Below the pieces are notes generated by a model, which was not told the origin of the DNA, did no database searches, and saw only the letters and a program-made list of their open reading frames with translations. A stretch of 64,000 nucleotides of DNA from an uncultured Collinsella sp. GTDB lineage: Bacteria > Actinomycetota > Coriobacteriia > Coriobacteriales > Coriobacteriaceae. The position numbers and the translations under genes are program-made. Positions 1-8,020 of the stretch are shown piece by piece; position 1 is the stretch's first letter; each line of letters begins with the position of its first letter. The stretch spans positions 33,300 to 97,299 of the forward strand of contig CATYZE010000006.1 in the NCBI GenBank assembly GCA_958415525.1, given 5' to 3'.

Positions 1-1112
1 TCGGACATGCACGCCGCAAGATTACCCCGCAAGGCGACATCTATCTAATCGGATACCGTAACCTCCCCAACCGTCTGGAGCCTGCGACAGGCGTCCATGA
101 CGACGTCTTCGCCAACGCGATTCTTTTCCAACAGGACGACCGCGAAGTTTTTCTCTTTAACGCCGATGTTCTCGAGTTTGAGGAGAGCATGGCCGAGGAG
201 GTTAAGACGATGCTCGCCGAGCGCTACGGAATCGACCGTGATTGCGTTCTGCTCTCCGCGACGCACGACCACACTTCGATCGTCGCCTACCATCGCAGCT
301 GGTGGACGGGAAAATTCAACGAGGACTACTATCGCTGGTTCCTCGATACCATCTGTCAATGCTTCGAAGAGTGCCGCGCCAACGCGCGACCTGCGACCTG
401 CCGCATGGGCAAAAAAGTCATCACCGGTTTCTACGACAACCGCATCATTCCCGGAGAGCTTGCCGACAATGAGGTTATCGTGGTGTCGTTCTTCGATGAC
501 GAAGGCAAATCGTTTGCGGGCTTTGTGAACTGGGCGGTGCATTCTGCCTGTGTCGGACCCGACTGCACGGAGCTCACGAGCGAACTCGCCGGTCTTACCG
601 GCAAAAAGCTCGCTCAGAGTCTTGGTTACTATCCGGCCATGGTCGTCGGTGCTGCTGGCGACTGTAGCGACCGCAATTTTCGCCAGGGACGCGGCATTCC
701 CGAGGTTGAGCGTGTTTCGACCGGTCTTGCCGAGGCGATTTCCCAGATCAAGCTCGATCGCGAGGTCGTTCTTGACCGCATCGAGCCTCAGACGTTCTAT
801 CACACCGTTGCCCATGACGACTTTTCGCTCACGCTTAAGTGTGCCGTCATCAGTTTGGGCGGCCTGCATCTCTTTGTGTTCCCGAGTGAGCTCGGCAGCG
901 ACCTGGGTATTCGCATGAAGCGCGAATGTCCGGTCGAGGGAATAGTTTGCGGTTACACCAACGGCTATTTCGAGTATTTCCTTCCGGCACGCGAGTACGG
1001 CCTCTCCTTTGAGACCGAGCGTACTCAGATTCCCCAGGGCGAACCGGAACGTCTGTGTGACAAGTTCTGCCAGACGACGAGACTTCTCGGCGCAGCAGAT
1101 TCACGTCTGTAG
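1..1112 (+). CDS. Neutral/alkaline ceramidase-like hydrolase (5' partial)
   Basis: The reading frame is open from base 3 to the stop at 1110-1112, so the start lies before the window; 369 residues are visible. The first in-frame ATG (189) is not taken as the start, because family-like sequence precedes it (residues HDDVFANAI then an acidic strand ending NADVLEF). The segment SATHDHTS resembles the metal-binding histidine stretch of the neutral/alkaline non-lysosomal ceramidase N-terminal domain, and VVGAAGDCSD and GYTNGYFEYF fit later conserved blocks. Known members hydrolyse the amide bond of ceramides, but many bacterial relatives have unknown substrates. No C-terminal Ig-like ceramidase domain follows, so this is the short bacterial form. 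A PTS permease gene lies 193 bp downstream on the same strand. Family assignment is fairly sure; substrate is not. Confidence 0.72.
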   Translation, partial: GHARRKITPQGDIYLIGYRNLPNRLEPATGVHDDVFANAILFQQDDREVFLFNADVLEFEESMAEEVKTMLAERYGIDRDCVLLSATHDHTSIVAYHRSWWTGKFNEDYYRWFLDTICQCFEECRANARPATCRMGKKVITGFYDNRIIPGELADNEVIVVSFFDDEGKSFAGFVNWAVHSACVGPDCTELTSELAGLTGKKLAQSLGYYPAMVVGAAGDCSDRNFRQGRGIPEVERVSTGLAEAISQIKLDREVVLDRIEPQTFYHTVAHDDFSLTLKCAVISLGGLHLFVFPSELGSDLGIRMKRECPVEGIVCGYTNGYFEYFLPAREYGLSFETERTQIPQGEPERLCDKFCQTTRLLGAADSRL

Positions 1113-1305
1113 ACCTGATTGCGTGACATGGGCTAATGAGGCTCGCTGCCATGTGATCGGCATCTTCCATCTTCTCTGCCGTTTCCTATCCCGGGCGTAC
1201 GTGCGTCCGCGGATTTCAAAGGGGGAAGTGGGTTCCTTGCCCTCCCACGTCGACTACGGAGGCCTGAAATCTACGCTATGCCCCGCTCAGAAAAAGGAGA
1301 ATTCC

Positions 1306-2748
1306 ATGAAATACCAGAAGCTTTGCGATGAAATCATCACAAAGGTCGGTGGTCGAGACAATGTGTTAGACGTGAGCCACTGCATTACGCGTCTCCGCTT
1401 CCACCTCAAGGATGAATCGCTCGCCCAGACCAATGAACTTAAGGCGACGAAGGGCGTCGTTGACGTCATCCAGGCCGGCGGACAGTATCAGGTCGTGATT
1501 GGTGCCACTGTCGAGGCCGTCTACAACGACCTTGTTCAGATTGGCGGGTTCGACTCCAAACCCGCACTCGATATCGATGAGGGCGACGACGTCAAAAAGG
1601 GCGATCCATTCTCGCGTCTGCTCGCCATCATTTCCGAGATTCTGCAGCCGGTTCTTGGCGTGCTTATGGCCGGTGGCTTTATCAAGTCGATGCTCGCGCT
1701 CTGCACGGTTGCCGGTTGGCTTGCCAAGGACAGCAATACGTATGTGACGCTCTCGGCAATCGGAGATTCGGTCTTCTATTACTTTCCGCTAATCATTGGC
1801 TGGACGTCGGCCAAGAAGTTCGGACTTAAGCCCGTTATGGGAATGGCGCTCGGCGGTATCCTCGTCTACCCGACGCTCGTTGCCCTTATGGGCGGAGATC
1901 CGCTCTACACGCTCGGCGCCGGTACGGTCTTCGAGTCCAATGTCTACGGTGATATTTTTGGCATCCCGCTGATCATGCAGAATTACTCATCGACGATTCT
2001 GCCTGCGATCTTTATCGTCTGGATTGCCTCCAAGGTGCACAAGGCCCTTTCTAACGCGCTGCCCGCGCTTGTGAGCTCGTTCTTCTCCAACATCCTGACG
2101 CTCCTCATTTGCGGCATCCTTGGCCTGCTTGTGGTCGGTCCAGTCATGACGGTCCTCTCCAACATCGTTGCCCAGATCATCTTGATGCTCATCAACTTCC
2201 AGCCCGCCATCGCCGGCTTCGTCATCGGCACGTTCTGGAGCCTGCTCGTCATGTTCGGCCTGCACTGGGGTATCATCCCGCTGTGGTTTCTCGATGTCGC
2301 AACCTACGGCTATGACCTCATTAACCCGCTCGTGTATGCAGGCGGTTGTGCCATCGCCGGTGCTGTGCTTGGCATGGTCATCCGAACCAAGGATTCCGAG
2401 GAAAATGCTGCCGTCAACATTCCCGCCCTTGTCTCTTCGATTTTCGGTGTCAACGAGCCTGCGCTTTACGCCATCTTGCTGCCGCGTAAGCGCCTTATGT
2501 GGGCAACCTTTATTTCCGCTGGTGTAGGCGGCGCCATTGCCGGCCTCATGGGTGCCAAGCTCTATGCCTTCGGCGCCTCCGGCCCGCTCGGTTTCCCGAG
2601 CTTTATTAACCCTGCCGGCATCGACACGGGCTTTATCGGCCTTGTCATCTCCGGTGTGGTCGCTTTCGTTCTGGCTCTTGCCGCCGCTATGGTGATCGGT
2701 ACCAAGAAGGACGAGGGCGGTAAGGCACTCAACATCTCGGTGGACTAG
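1306..2748 (+). CDS. PTS sugar permease, EIIBC, beta-glucoside-type
   Basis: 480 residues. The frame is open further upstream, but ATG 1306 is chosen because AAAAAGGAGA lies 5 bases before it and family homology begins there. Residues 5-80 form the EIIB domain with the phospho-acceptor Cys26 in SHCITRLRF; residues from about 95 to 465 are the multi-spanning EIIC domain, with GVNEPALYAI corresponding to the family's GITEPAIYG sugar-site motif. It takes up and phosphorylates a sugar at the membrane. The C-terminal EIIA domain of BglF-type proteins is absent, so phosphate must come from an EIIA encoded elsewhere. The sugar cannot be read from sequence; beta-glucosides, sucrose and trehalose are all possible. 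A strong hairpin terminator follows. Confidence 0.9.
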   Translation: MKYQKLCDEIITKVGGRDNVLDVSHCITRLRFHLKDESLAQTNELKATKGVVDVIQAGGQYQVVIGATVEAVYNDLVQIGGFDSKPALDIDEGDDVKKGDPFSRLLAIISEILQPVLGVLMAGGFIKSMLALCTVAGWLAKDSNTYVTLSAIGDSVFYYFPLIIGWTSAKKFGLKPVMGMALGGILVYPTLVALMGGDPLYTLGAGTVFESNVYGDIFGIPLIMQNYSSTILPAIFIVWIASKVHKALSNALPALVSSFFSNILTLLICGILGLLVVGPVMTVLSNIVAQIILMLINFQPAIAGFVIGTFWSLLVMFGLHWGIIPLWFLDVATYGYDLINPLVYAGGCAIAGAVLGMVIRTKDSEENAAVNIPALVSSIFGVNEPALYAILLPRKRLMWATFISAGVGGAIAGLMGAKLYAFGASGPLGFPSFINPAGIDTGFIGLVISGVVAFVLALAAAMVIGTKKDEGGKALNISVD

Positions 2749-2770
2749 TCTTTCTGCGCACTTTGATTAA

Positions 2771-2807
2771 ATATGCCTCGGACGGCGACGTGCTGCCCGA
2801 GGCATAT
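2771..2807. terminator. Bidirectional hairpin terminator
   Basis: Arms at 2771-2781 (ATATGCCTCGG) and 2797-2807 (CCGAGGCATAT) form a perfect 11-bp stem with a 15-base loop. TTTG follows on the plus side and TTTAATC on the minus side. It sits between the convergent PTS and LysR genes and probably ends both transcripts. Confidence 0.85.
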
Positions 2808-2871
2808 TTGTGTTTCGTGCCGCTGTCATCGTGTTTGCGGTCACAAGTCTGCGGTTGTGGAGCAGCGGGGA

Positions 2872-3795
2872 TTATGACGGTCGTGCCGCGATGGAAGACG
2901 CACGGTCGCCCTGCAGGAGCTGACGGTAGGGGAGGAAGCCAATGAACGAGACGACCGCCTGCGAGTGCGCGGCGTTCCGCTTGAGGTAGAGCCTGACCTC
3001 GGAGGTCGTCGCGGGCTCAAGCGGCACCAAGGCTACCTTTCCGCTGGTAAGCGATTCCGCCGGCTTGCGCATGAGGAATGAGACACCGGCGCCGCGTGCG
3101 ACAAGAGAGATGATGTTCTCGGCTCGTTTGCCGGTGAACGTAACACGTGGGCCAAATCCAGCTTCGCGACAAAGGGAAAGGACGAGCTCGCTTACGAACG
3201 AGCCTTGGGGAAGCATGAGGAAATTCTCGTCGATAAGGTCGTCTATCTCGACGGTGTCACGTTCGGCGAGTGGATGGTCGAGCGGAAGGACGGCCACGAG
3301 CCGGTCGGTCGTAAAGGGAATCTTTTTGAACTCCGGCTCGATGGCGCCGCTGTCACGGATGAAGGCCAGGTCAATGTCCTCGTGCAGGAGCATGCGCTTG
3401 AGTGTGTCGCCCTCGCCTTCGATGAGCTCGACAGAATATGAGGGGTTCGCCTGCTGAAAATCGATGACGGCGTCCGTAATCCCATAAGGGGCCATAATGG
3501 GGATAGAACCTACGGTGAGGTGCTCGAGCGGCTCACCTGCACCTATTTGAATGGCGGCAAGATAGCGATGCTGAAGCGTCGCAATTTTTTGCGCATAGGG
3601 GAGGAGCGCTTCGCCTTGCGCGGTGAGTGTTACGTGGCGCTGGCTTCGATCGATGAGCTTGCAGCCGAGTTCGTGCTCCATTGCCATGATGTGCTTGGAG
3701 AGGGTTGATTGCGACATGAAAAGCAGTTCCGCCGCATCAAGAAACGTGCGTGACTGCGCTAAGATGGCGAATTCGCCAAAGCGGCTGATATCCAT
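2872..3795 (-). CDS. LysR-family transcriptional regulator
   Basis: 307 residues. Residues 1-60 form a typical LysR winged HTH (FAILAQSRTFLDAAELLFMSQSTLSKHI), followed by a linker helix and a periplasmic-binding-like effector domain to about residue 290. The start ATG has GGAGG six bases upstream. It lies 36 bp after the peptide deformylase gene on the same strand, so the two may be co-transcribed. Unlike many LysR genes it has no divergent target next to it; its regulon and ligand are unknown. It is convergent with the PTS gene. Confidence 0.88.
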   Translation of the reverse strand: MDISRFGEFAILAQSRTFLDAAELLFMSQSTLSKHIMAMEHELGCKLIDRSQRHVTLTAQGEALLPYAQKIATLQHRYLAAIQIGAGEPLEHLTVGSIPIMAPYGITDAVIDFQQANPSYSVELIEGEGDTLKRMLLHEDIDLAFIRDSGAIEPEFKKIPFTTDRLVAVLPLDHPLAERDTVEIDDLIDENFLMLPQGSFVSELVLSLCREAGFGPRVTFTGKRAENIISLVARGAGVSFLMRKPAESLTSGKVALVPLEPATTSEVRLYLKRNAAHSQAVVSFIGFLPYRQLLQGDRASSIAARPS

Positions 3796-3831
3796 AGGGA
3801 GGCCTCCGGTACCCTCATTTTGGCGGGTGGC

Positions 3832-4242
3832 CTAAACCACGACGCCGTTGCAGTGGTCGATTTCGTGCTGGATGATCTCGGCGGTGTAGCCCGAGAAGTT
3901 TTTGATGCGGTGAACGAAGTTCTCGTCCAAATACTCCACCTTAATGCGGCGATAGCGGGTACAGGGACGCTCGCCGATCAGCGAGAGGCATCCTTCGCTC
4001 GTCTGATAGGCATTGACCTGCTCAAGAATCTGAGGGTTGTACATCAGGAGTGTCCTGTTGCCGTCCTTTACGCAGATGATGCGTTTGCGCACGCCGATCA
4101 TGTTGGCGGCGAGGCCCACGCACTCGCGCTCATGCTCGTGGAGTGTATCCAGGAGATCCTGCCCGGTTGCGGCATCGTCGGGTCCCGCGTCTTCGGAAGG
4201 CAGACGCAAAAAGAACTCGGATTTCATGATGGGCTTAATCAT
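3832..4242 (-). CDS. def: Peptide deformylase, short form
   Basis: 136 residues, starting at the ATG at 4242 with GAGGAG eight bases upstream; the frame is open for 72 more codons but those look non-coding. Motif 2 (EGCLS, with the metal-binding Cys) and motif 3 (QHEIDH, with the catalytic Glu and two metal-binding His) are intact. Motif 1 reads GLAANMIG, where classical enzymes have GLAAPQVG, so the Gln that contacts the formyl group is Met here. This variant is common among short deformylase-like proteins of gut Firmicutes and Coriobacteria, so activity is plausible but not certain. Known deformylases remove the N-formyl group from nascent proteins. It lies upstream of the LysR gene on the same strand. 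Confidence 0.82.
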   Translation of the reverse strand: MIKPIMKSEFFLRLPSEDAGPDDAATGQDLLDTLHEHERECVGLAANMIGVRKRIICVKDGNRTLLMYNPQILEQVNAYQTSEGCLSLIGERPCTRYRRIKVEYLDENFVHRIKNFSGYTAEIIQHEIDHCNGVVV

Positions 4243-4447
4243 GGCGGGCTCCTCATGTCTTATGCTTTCGTGGACTTTTAATAATAGCGCGGAAGGAAAG
4301 CTGTGCGTCCGCGTTACAATCTTTCGATGTTGGACCATGTTGCCAGATTCGTCGTGTACGGCGTCTGGCGTAAGTCTAGGGCTCATTTTTCGCCCTGGAC
4401 TGTTCCTCTGGGGCGATGCGACTGTCGTTCCAAGAGGAAGGAAATGC

Positions 4448-5863
4448 ATGGGGAGCAAATCTCAGCAACAAGTTCAAGTAACGCCATCGGCCACTGCGGC
4501 GATTCTCGTCGTTATGTATATTGCAGCCTTTGTTGCCGCGTTTAACGAGAACATCATTAACGTGGCGTTGCACGACATTATGGCGGCCTTTTCGGTGAGT
4601 GCCACCACGGCGCAGTGGCTCGTTTCGGGCTACATGATCGTGACGTCGATCTTTACGGCCATCATGGCCTTCCTGTCCGGCCGTTTCTCGACGCGCAAGC
4701 TGCTGTTTTTCGCATGCGGATGCATGGTCGCCGGCGAAGTCCTGTGCCTGGTCGCTCCGTCGTTTAGCGTTTTGCTGCCAAGTCGTATTTTGCAGGCTGT
4801 GGGATCGGGCATCCTGTTTCCACTCATGATGAACGTGGTGCTGTCTTGCGCCCCGCGCGAGAAGCTTGGTCTGTATCTGAGCCTGGGCGGTGCCTGCATT
4901 ACGCTAGGGCCGGCGTTTGGACCCGTGATCAGCGGTCTTATGTGTACGTTGTTTGGCTGGAGGGCGGTGTTCGTAGTGCCGCTGGTGGGCGGCATTGCGG
5001 TCGCTGCAGCGGGCGTAAAGCATGTTCAGAATGTCGGAGAGCGCTCGAACACCACGCTTGATATTCTGTCGGTTGTTTTGCTTGCCGCCGGCATTACGGC
5101 ATTTGTGTATTCCGTAGGCGAGTTCTCGACCAATCTGATTGCCGGTGTCGTGGCGCTTTTCGCCGTCATTGTGCTGCTCGGCCTGTTTGCGGCCCGTCAG
5201 CTCAAACTCGTGCATCCGGTGCTTAACGTGCGTCCCATGGCGAGCGTTCGTTTTTGGCCTGCGTGTTCGCTTGTGGTGGTGTCGATGATGACAACGTTCT
5301 CGATGAGCGTTTTGTTGCCGCTCTATTTTGAGGGCGCATACGGCATGACCGCACTTGTTGCGGGCCTGCTCATTTTGCCGGCGATTGCCTGCAACGCCGT
5401 GACCTCGATTGTGGGCGGACGCGTGATGGACGCCCGTGGCGCATGGCCGCTGCTGCCGGTCGGCTTTGCCCTGATTGCCGTGGGGCAGATCGCAATCTCA
5501 GTGACGGCGGCAAGTATGAACATCGGCGTCGTCGTGGCGCTGACCGTTGTGGTGTATGCCGGAGTCGGTTTGGTGCTGAGCCCCTCGCAGACGGCCGGTT
5601 TGGAGACGCTGTCTGCCGCTGAGCATCCTCACGGAACGGCATTGCTCAACACGTGGAACATGATTGCCGCATCGTTTGGTCCGTCGCTGTTTATCGGTCT
5701 GCTCTCGAGTTCTGCGGCGACTGCCGGCGCCGCTGGCGCTGCGACCGACGTTGCCCAGGCGATTGGATTTGCAGCTGCCGTACGTGTGGCGGCTGTAATT
5801 GCCGTGGTCGGGTTCGCGACGTCGCTGGTGTACGCTCGTCGCGAGTCGCACATGTCGCATTAA
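4448..5863 (+). CDS. MFS drug exporter, EmrB/QacA (DHA2) type
   Basis: 471 residues. ATG 4448 is chosen because AGAGGAAGG lies just upstream and the first transmembrane helix begins about 20 residues in; the longer upstream frame overlaps the divergent deformylase gene. About 14 hydrophobic segments are visible. N-terminal landmarks are the helix-1 motif FNENIINVALHDI and TTAQWLVSGYMI, both typical of the DHA2 family, with the GRFSTRK loop between helices 2 and 3. Members export drugs or other amphiphiles by proton antiport. No membrane-fusion partner or dedicated regulator is adjacent. The substrate cannot be predicted. Confidence 0.88.
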   Translation: MGSKSQQQVQVTPSATAAILVVMYIAAFVAAFNENIINVALHDIMAAFSVSATTAQWLVSGYMIVTSIFTAIMAFLSGRFSTRKLLFFACGCMVAGEVLCLVAPSFSVLLPSRILQAVGSGILFPLMMNVVLSCAPREKLGLYLSLGGACITLGPAFGPVISGLMCTLFGWRAVFVVPLVGGIAVAAAGVKHVQNVGERSNTTLDILSVVLLAAGITAFVYSVGEFSTNLIAGVVALFAVIVLLGLFAARQLKLVHPVLNVRPMASVRFWPACSLVVVSMMTTFSMSVLLPLYFEGAYGMTALVAGLLILPAIACNAVTSIVGGRVMDARGAWPLLPVGFALIAVGQIAISVTAASMNIGVVVALTVVVYAGVGLVLSPSQTAGLETLSAAEHPHGTALLNTWNMIAASFGPSLFIGLLSSSAATAGAAGAATDVAQAIGFAAAVRVAAVIAVVGFATSLVYARRESHMSH

Positions 5864-6015
5864 TGTGTGCACATAGATTCTGCAGCTAGATTGGATGGCG
5901 ACACCATAAACTAATGGACGTTTTGCCGAGAGGCATGAATGTTTAAAGCGCAAAGAGTGCGCGACGGGCCCCGCGAATGGGGCGATGATGCCCGAGAGGG
6001 CCAAGAAGGAGTCTC

Positions 6016-6927
6016 ATGTCCGAGAACGAAGAGATCATGAACGAGACCGAGAACGAGACCATGGCTGCCGAGGTCGAGGCAGTCGAGACCGTGGAGACCG
6101 AAGCTGCCGAGGTTGAGGCTGCTGACGAGGTTTCCGCCGAGGAGGAGGCCGAGGTTGTCGAGGCCGCCGTTGATTACGATGACGAAGAGCTGATGGACAA
6201 GATGCAGAAGGCCGCCCGCCTGCTGCGTAGCCGTCGCTTTGCTATTTCCAAGGAGGAGGAGGCCAAGGCCGAGCGTATGGCGAACATCGAGCGCGCCATC
6301 AAGCTTCTTGACCTCAAGCCCAAGATGGAGCAGAAGGAGATGTCCGATCTGCTGGGCATGCGCCTTCGTGAGCTCGATGGCCTGATGGCCGAGGCCGAGG
6401 CTGCCGACCTGGTCGGTCGTATCGACGATGCCGAGGGCGATATGCGTAAGATCGTCGTCTTCGCTGCCGAGGATGCTGCCGAGGGCCTGACCGAGCTTGC
6501 CAACAAGAAGGAGAAGCTCCTGCCCGAGCTTTCTTACGAGGAGGCCACTGAGCTCATGGCTGCCCTCGATAAGGTTATCGCTCCGCTCGTCGCCATGGGC
6601 CTGGACGAGGACCGCGGTCCTCGCGGCGGTCGTGACGACCGTGGCGGCCGTGGCGGCGACCGTGGCGGTCGCGGCGGCTTTGGCGATCGCGGTGGCCGTG
6701 GCGGCGACCGTGGCGGTCGCGGTGGCGATCGTGGCGGCCGTGGCGGCTTTGGTGACCGTGGCGGCGACCGTGGCGGTCGTGGCGGCTTCGGCGGCAACCG
6801 TGGTGGCTATGGCGACCGCGGTGGCAACCGCGGTGGCTTCGGCGGCAACCGCGGCAACGACCGTGGCGGCCGCGGTGGCGACCGTGGCGGCCGTAACGGC
6901 GGCGGCTTCCGCGGCAACCGCTTCTAA
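6016..6927 (+). CDS. Acidic, winged-helix-like protein with RGG-rich tail
   Basis: 303 residues with AAGGAG five bases before the ATG. There are three parts. Residues 1-60 are almost entirely Glu, Ala, Val and Thr (acidic, low complexity). Residues 60-195 look folded and helical, and include a stretch resembling a winged HTH (MEQKEMSDLLGMRLRELDG). Residues 196-303 consist of RGG, DRGG and GGFGDRGG repeats ending GGGFRGNRF. RGG tails bind RNA and drive condensation in eukaryotes and in some bacterial RNA helicases; here there is no helicase or RRM. I infer a nucleic-acid-binding, possibly transcript-associated protein. It is monocistronic: hairpins follow it, and its leader (5864-6015) contains a GC-rich hairpin. 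Not recognised as a named gene. Confidence 0.75.
   Translation: MSENEEIMNETENETMAAEVEAVETVETEAAEVEAADEVSAEEEAEVVEAAVDYDDEELMDKMQKAARLLRSRRFAISKEEEAKAERMANIERAIKLLDLKPKMEQKEMSDLLGMRLRELDGLMAEAEAADLVGRIDDAEGDMRKIVVFAAEDAAEGLTELANKKEKLLPELSYEEATELMAALDKVIAPLVAMGLDEDRGPRGGRDDRGGRGGDRGGRGGFGDRGGRGGDRGGRGGDRGGRGGFGDRGGDRGGRGGFGGNRGGYGDRGGNRGGFGGNRGNDRGGRGGDRGGRNGGGFRGNRF
6604..6923 (+). repeat. In-gene GC-rich tandem repeat encoding the RGG tail
   Basis: The DNA of the tail is built from short, imperfect units such as GACCGTGGCGGTCGC, varying mainly at third positions (GGC/GGT, CGT/CGC). The synonymous variation suggests the peptide, not the DNA, is conserved. Such a tract may change length between strains. 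Confidence 0.8.
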
Positions 6928-6930
6928 TTA

Positions 6931-6958
6931 GTTACGCGGTTTTACCAAACCGCGTAAC
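6931..6958. terminator. 12-bp perfect hairpin after the RGG gene
   Basis: GTTACGCGGTTT (6931-6942) and AAACCGCGTAAC (6947-6958) pair perfectly around a TACC loop, four bases after the stop codon. No T-run follows, so it may be an RNA-stabilising 3' stem rather than a complete terminator; the next hairpin has the T-run. Confidence 0.6.
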
Positions 6959-6971
6959 CAGTTGACGCTGC

Positions 6972-7071
6972 GCGCCCACCAGAGCGACAACTTGTCATTC
7001 AAAGAGGACGGCATGACCAGAAGGTCTATGCCGTCCTCTTTTCATGCCAATTTGTTCGCTCTGGCGGGCGC
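6972..7071. repeat. Nested ~100-bp palindrome containing a terminator
   Basis: The core is a strong terminator: arms 7001-7014 and 7028-7041 (AAAGAGGACGGCAT and its complement), an inner GACC/GGTC stem, and TTTT at the end. Around it, outer arms 6972-6990 and 7052-7071 pair imperfectly (GCGCCCACCAGAGCG against CGCTCTGGCGGGCGC). The whole segment could fold into one long hairpin, more than a simple terminator needs. Confidence 0.7.
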
Positions 7072-7185
7072 TCGCTGGCGTTTGCTCAACATGCGACGTC
7101 TTCTTGTTTCAAAGCACCTTGCTCGCTCTGGCGGGTTTTCGCTGTCGTTGCCAAGGCATCGGCGCTGCCTTGATCCAAACCTACC

Positions 7186-7228
7186 AAAAGGGGACAGGTT
7201 TATTTGGTCGGTTTTATCTGGGCAAACG
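7186..7228 (+). repeat. GGGACAGG dispersed repeat, copy 1
   Basis: Begins AAAAGGGGACAGGTTTATTT and ends TTTTATCTGGGCAAACG. The same ~39-bp sequence occurs in reverse orientation at 32558-32597 with only a few differences. The stretch 7072-7306 around it has no convincing gene; it also holds two direct copies of CGCTCTGGCGGG (near 7056 and 7116). Confidence 0.7.
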
Positions 7229-7306
7229 TGGTCGTCTATCGCAATATGGTCGTTGGACGTTTTTGTTTGACTAGTCGTTTAAGAACGTCCCCAACGACTA
7301 CATAGG

Positions 7307-7374
7307 ATGAGAGTGGATAATCTCCCGGTTTGAGCCTGCATTCAAGCTCAAAGTGGGAGATTATCCACTCTCAT
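7307..7374. repeat. Long perfect hairpin element downstream of pdxT
   Basis: Arms at 7307-7326 (starts ATGAGAGTGGATAATC) and 7355-7374 are perfect 20-bp inverted repeats. A second stem, TTTGAGC/GCTCAAA at 7329-7335 and 7346-7352, fills most of the loop. It lies 38 bp after the end of pdxT and may terminate or stabilise that transcript, but neither side has a clear T-run. Confidence 0.75.
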
Positions 7375-7412
7375 TTGTTGTATGTCCGAAAATCCACGCT
7401 CGTTTTGTCTGT

Positions 7413-8000
7413 CTACATCTGCAGGAATAGCTCATGGAGGCGGGTGTCTTCGTCGAGCTCGGGGTGGAAGGTGACGCCGAGCTGGTTGCCTTGGCGGGCG
7501 GCGACGATGCGACCGTCGACTTCGGCTAGGGCCTCAGTGTTGCCGTGCACTTCGACGATGCGGGGCGCGCGGATAAACGTCAGCGGCACCTCACCGTCGA
7601 TACCGCCTACCTGCCCCTTGGTGCGAAAGCTGCCGAGCTGTCTGCCGTAAGTATTGCGCTCAACGAGCACATCCATGGTTGCAAGACGTGGCGTGCCCTT
7701 ATCGTCATGGGCGGCAAGGTCTTGGGCCAGCAGAATCAGGCCGGCGCAGGTGCCCAGGACGGGCATACCTTCAGTAATGCGGGCGCGAAGCTCCTCGAGC
7801 ATGCCCAACTCATCAAGTAACTTTCCTTGAACGGTGGACTCGCCGCCGGGGAGGACCAGGCGGTCAAAGTTCTGCTTCAAATCGGCTGCCTGCCTCAGCT
7901 CAATACAATGTGCGCCCAGCTCGGACAGCCTCGCCTCGTGCTCGGCAAAAGCACCTTGGACCGCCAGCACGGCGACCGTCTGGTCTGCGTAATCGCTCAT
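7413..8000 (-). CDS. pdxT: Pyridoxal 5'-phosphate synthase, glutaminase subunit
   Basis: 195 residues, with AAAGGA upstream of the ATG. Class-I glutaminase features are all present: PGGES at 51-55 (oxyanion region), catalytic Cys85 in GTCAG, and the His179/Glu181 pair in FHPEL. It supplies ammonia from glutamine to PdxS. It starts 20 bp after pdxS and is certainly in the same operon. Length and motifs fit the family, with nothing missing. Confidence 0.96.
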   Translation of the reverse strand: MSDYADQTVAVLAVQGAFAEHEARLSELGAHCIELRQAADLKQNFDRLVLPGGESTVQGKLLDELGMLEELRARITEGMPVLGTCAGLILLAQDLAAHDDKGTPRLATMDVLVERNTYGRQLGSFRTKGQVGGIDGEVPLTFIRAPRIVEVHGNTEALAEVDGRIVAARQGNQLGVTFHPELDEDTRLHELFLQM

Positions 8001-8020
8001 GTGCGATCCTTTCTGCCGGA

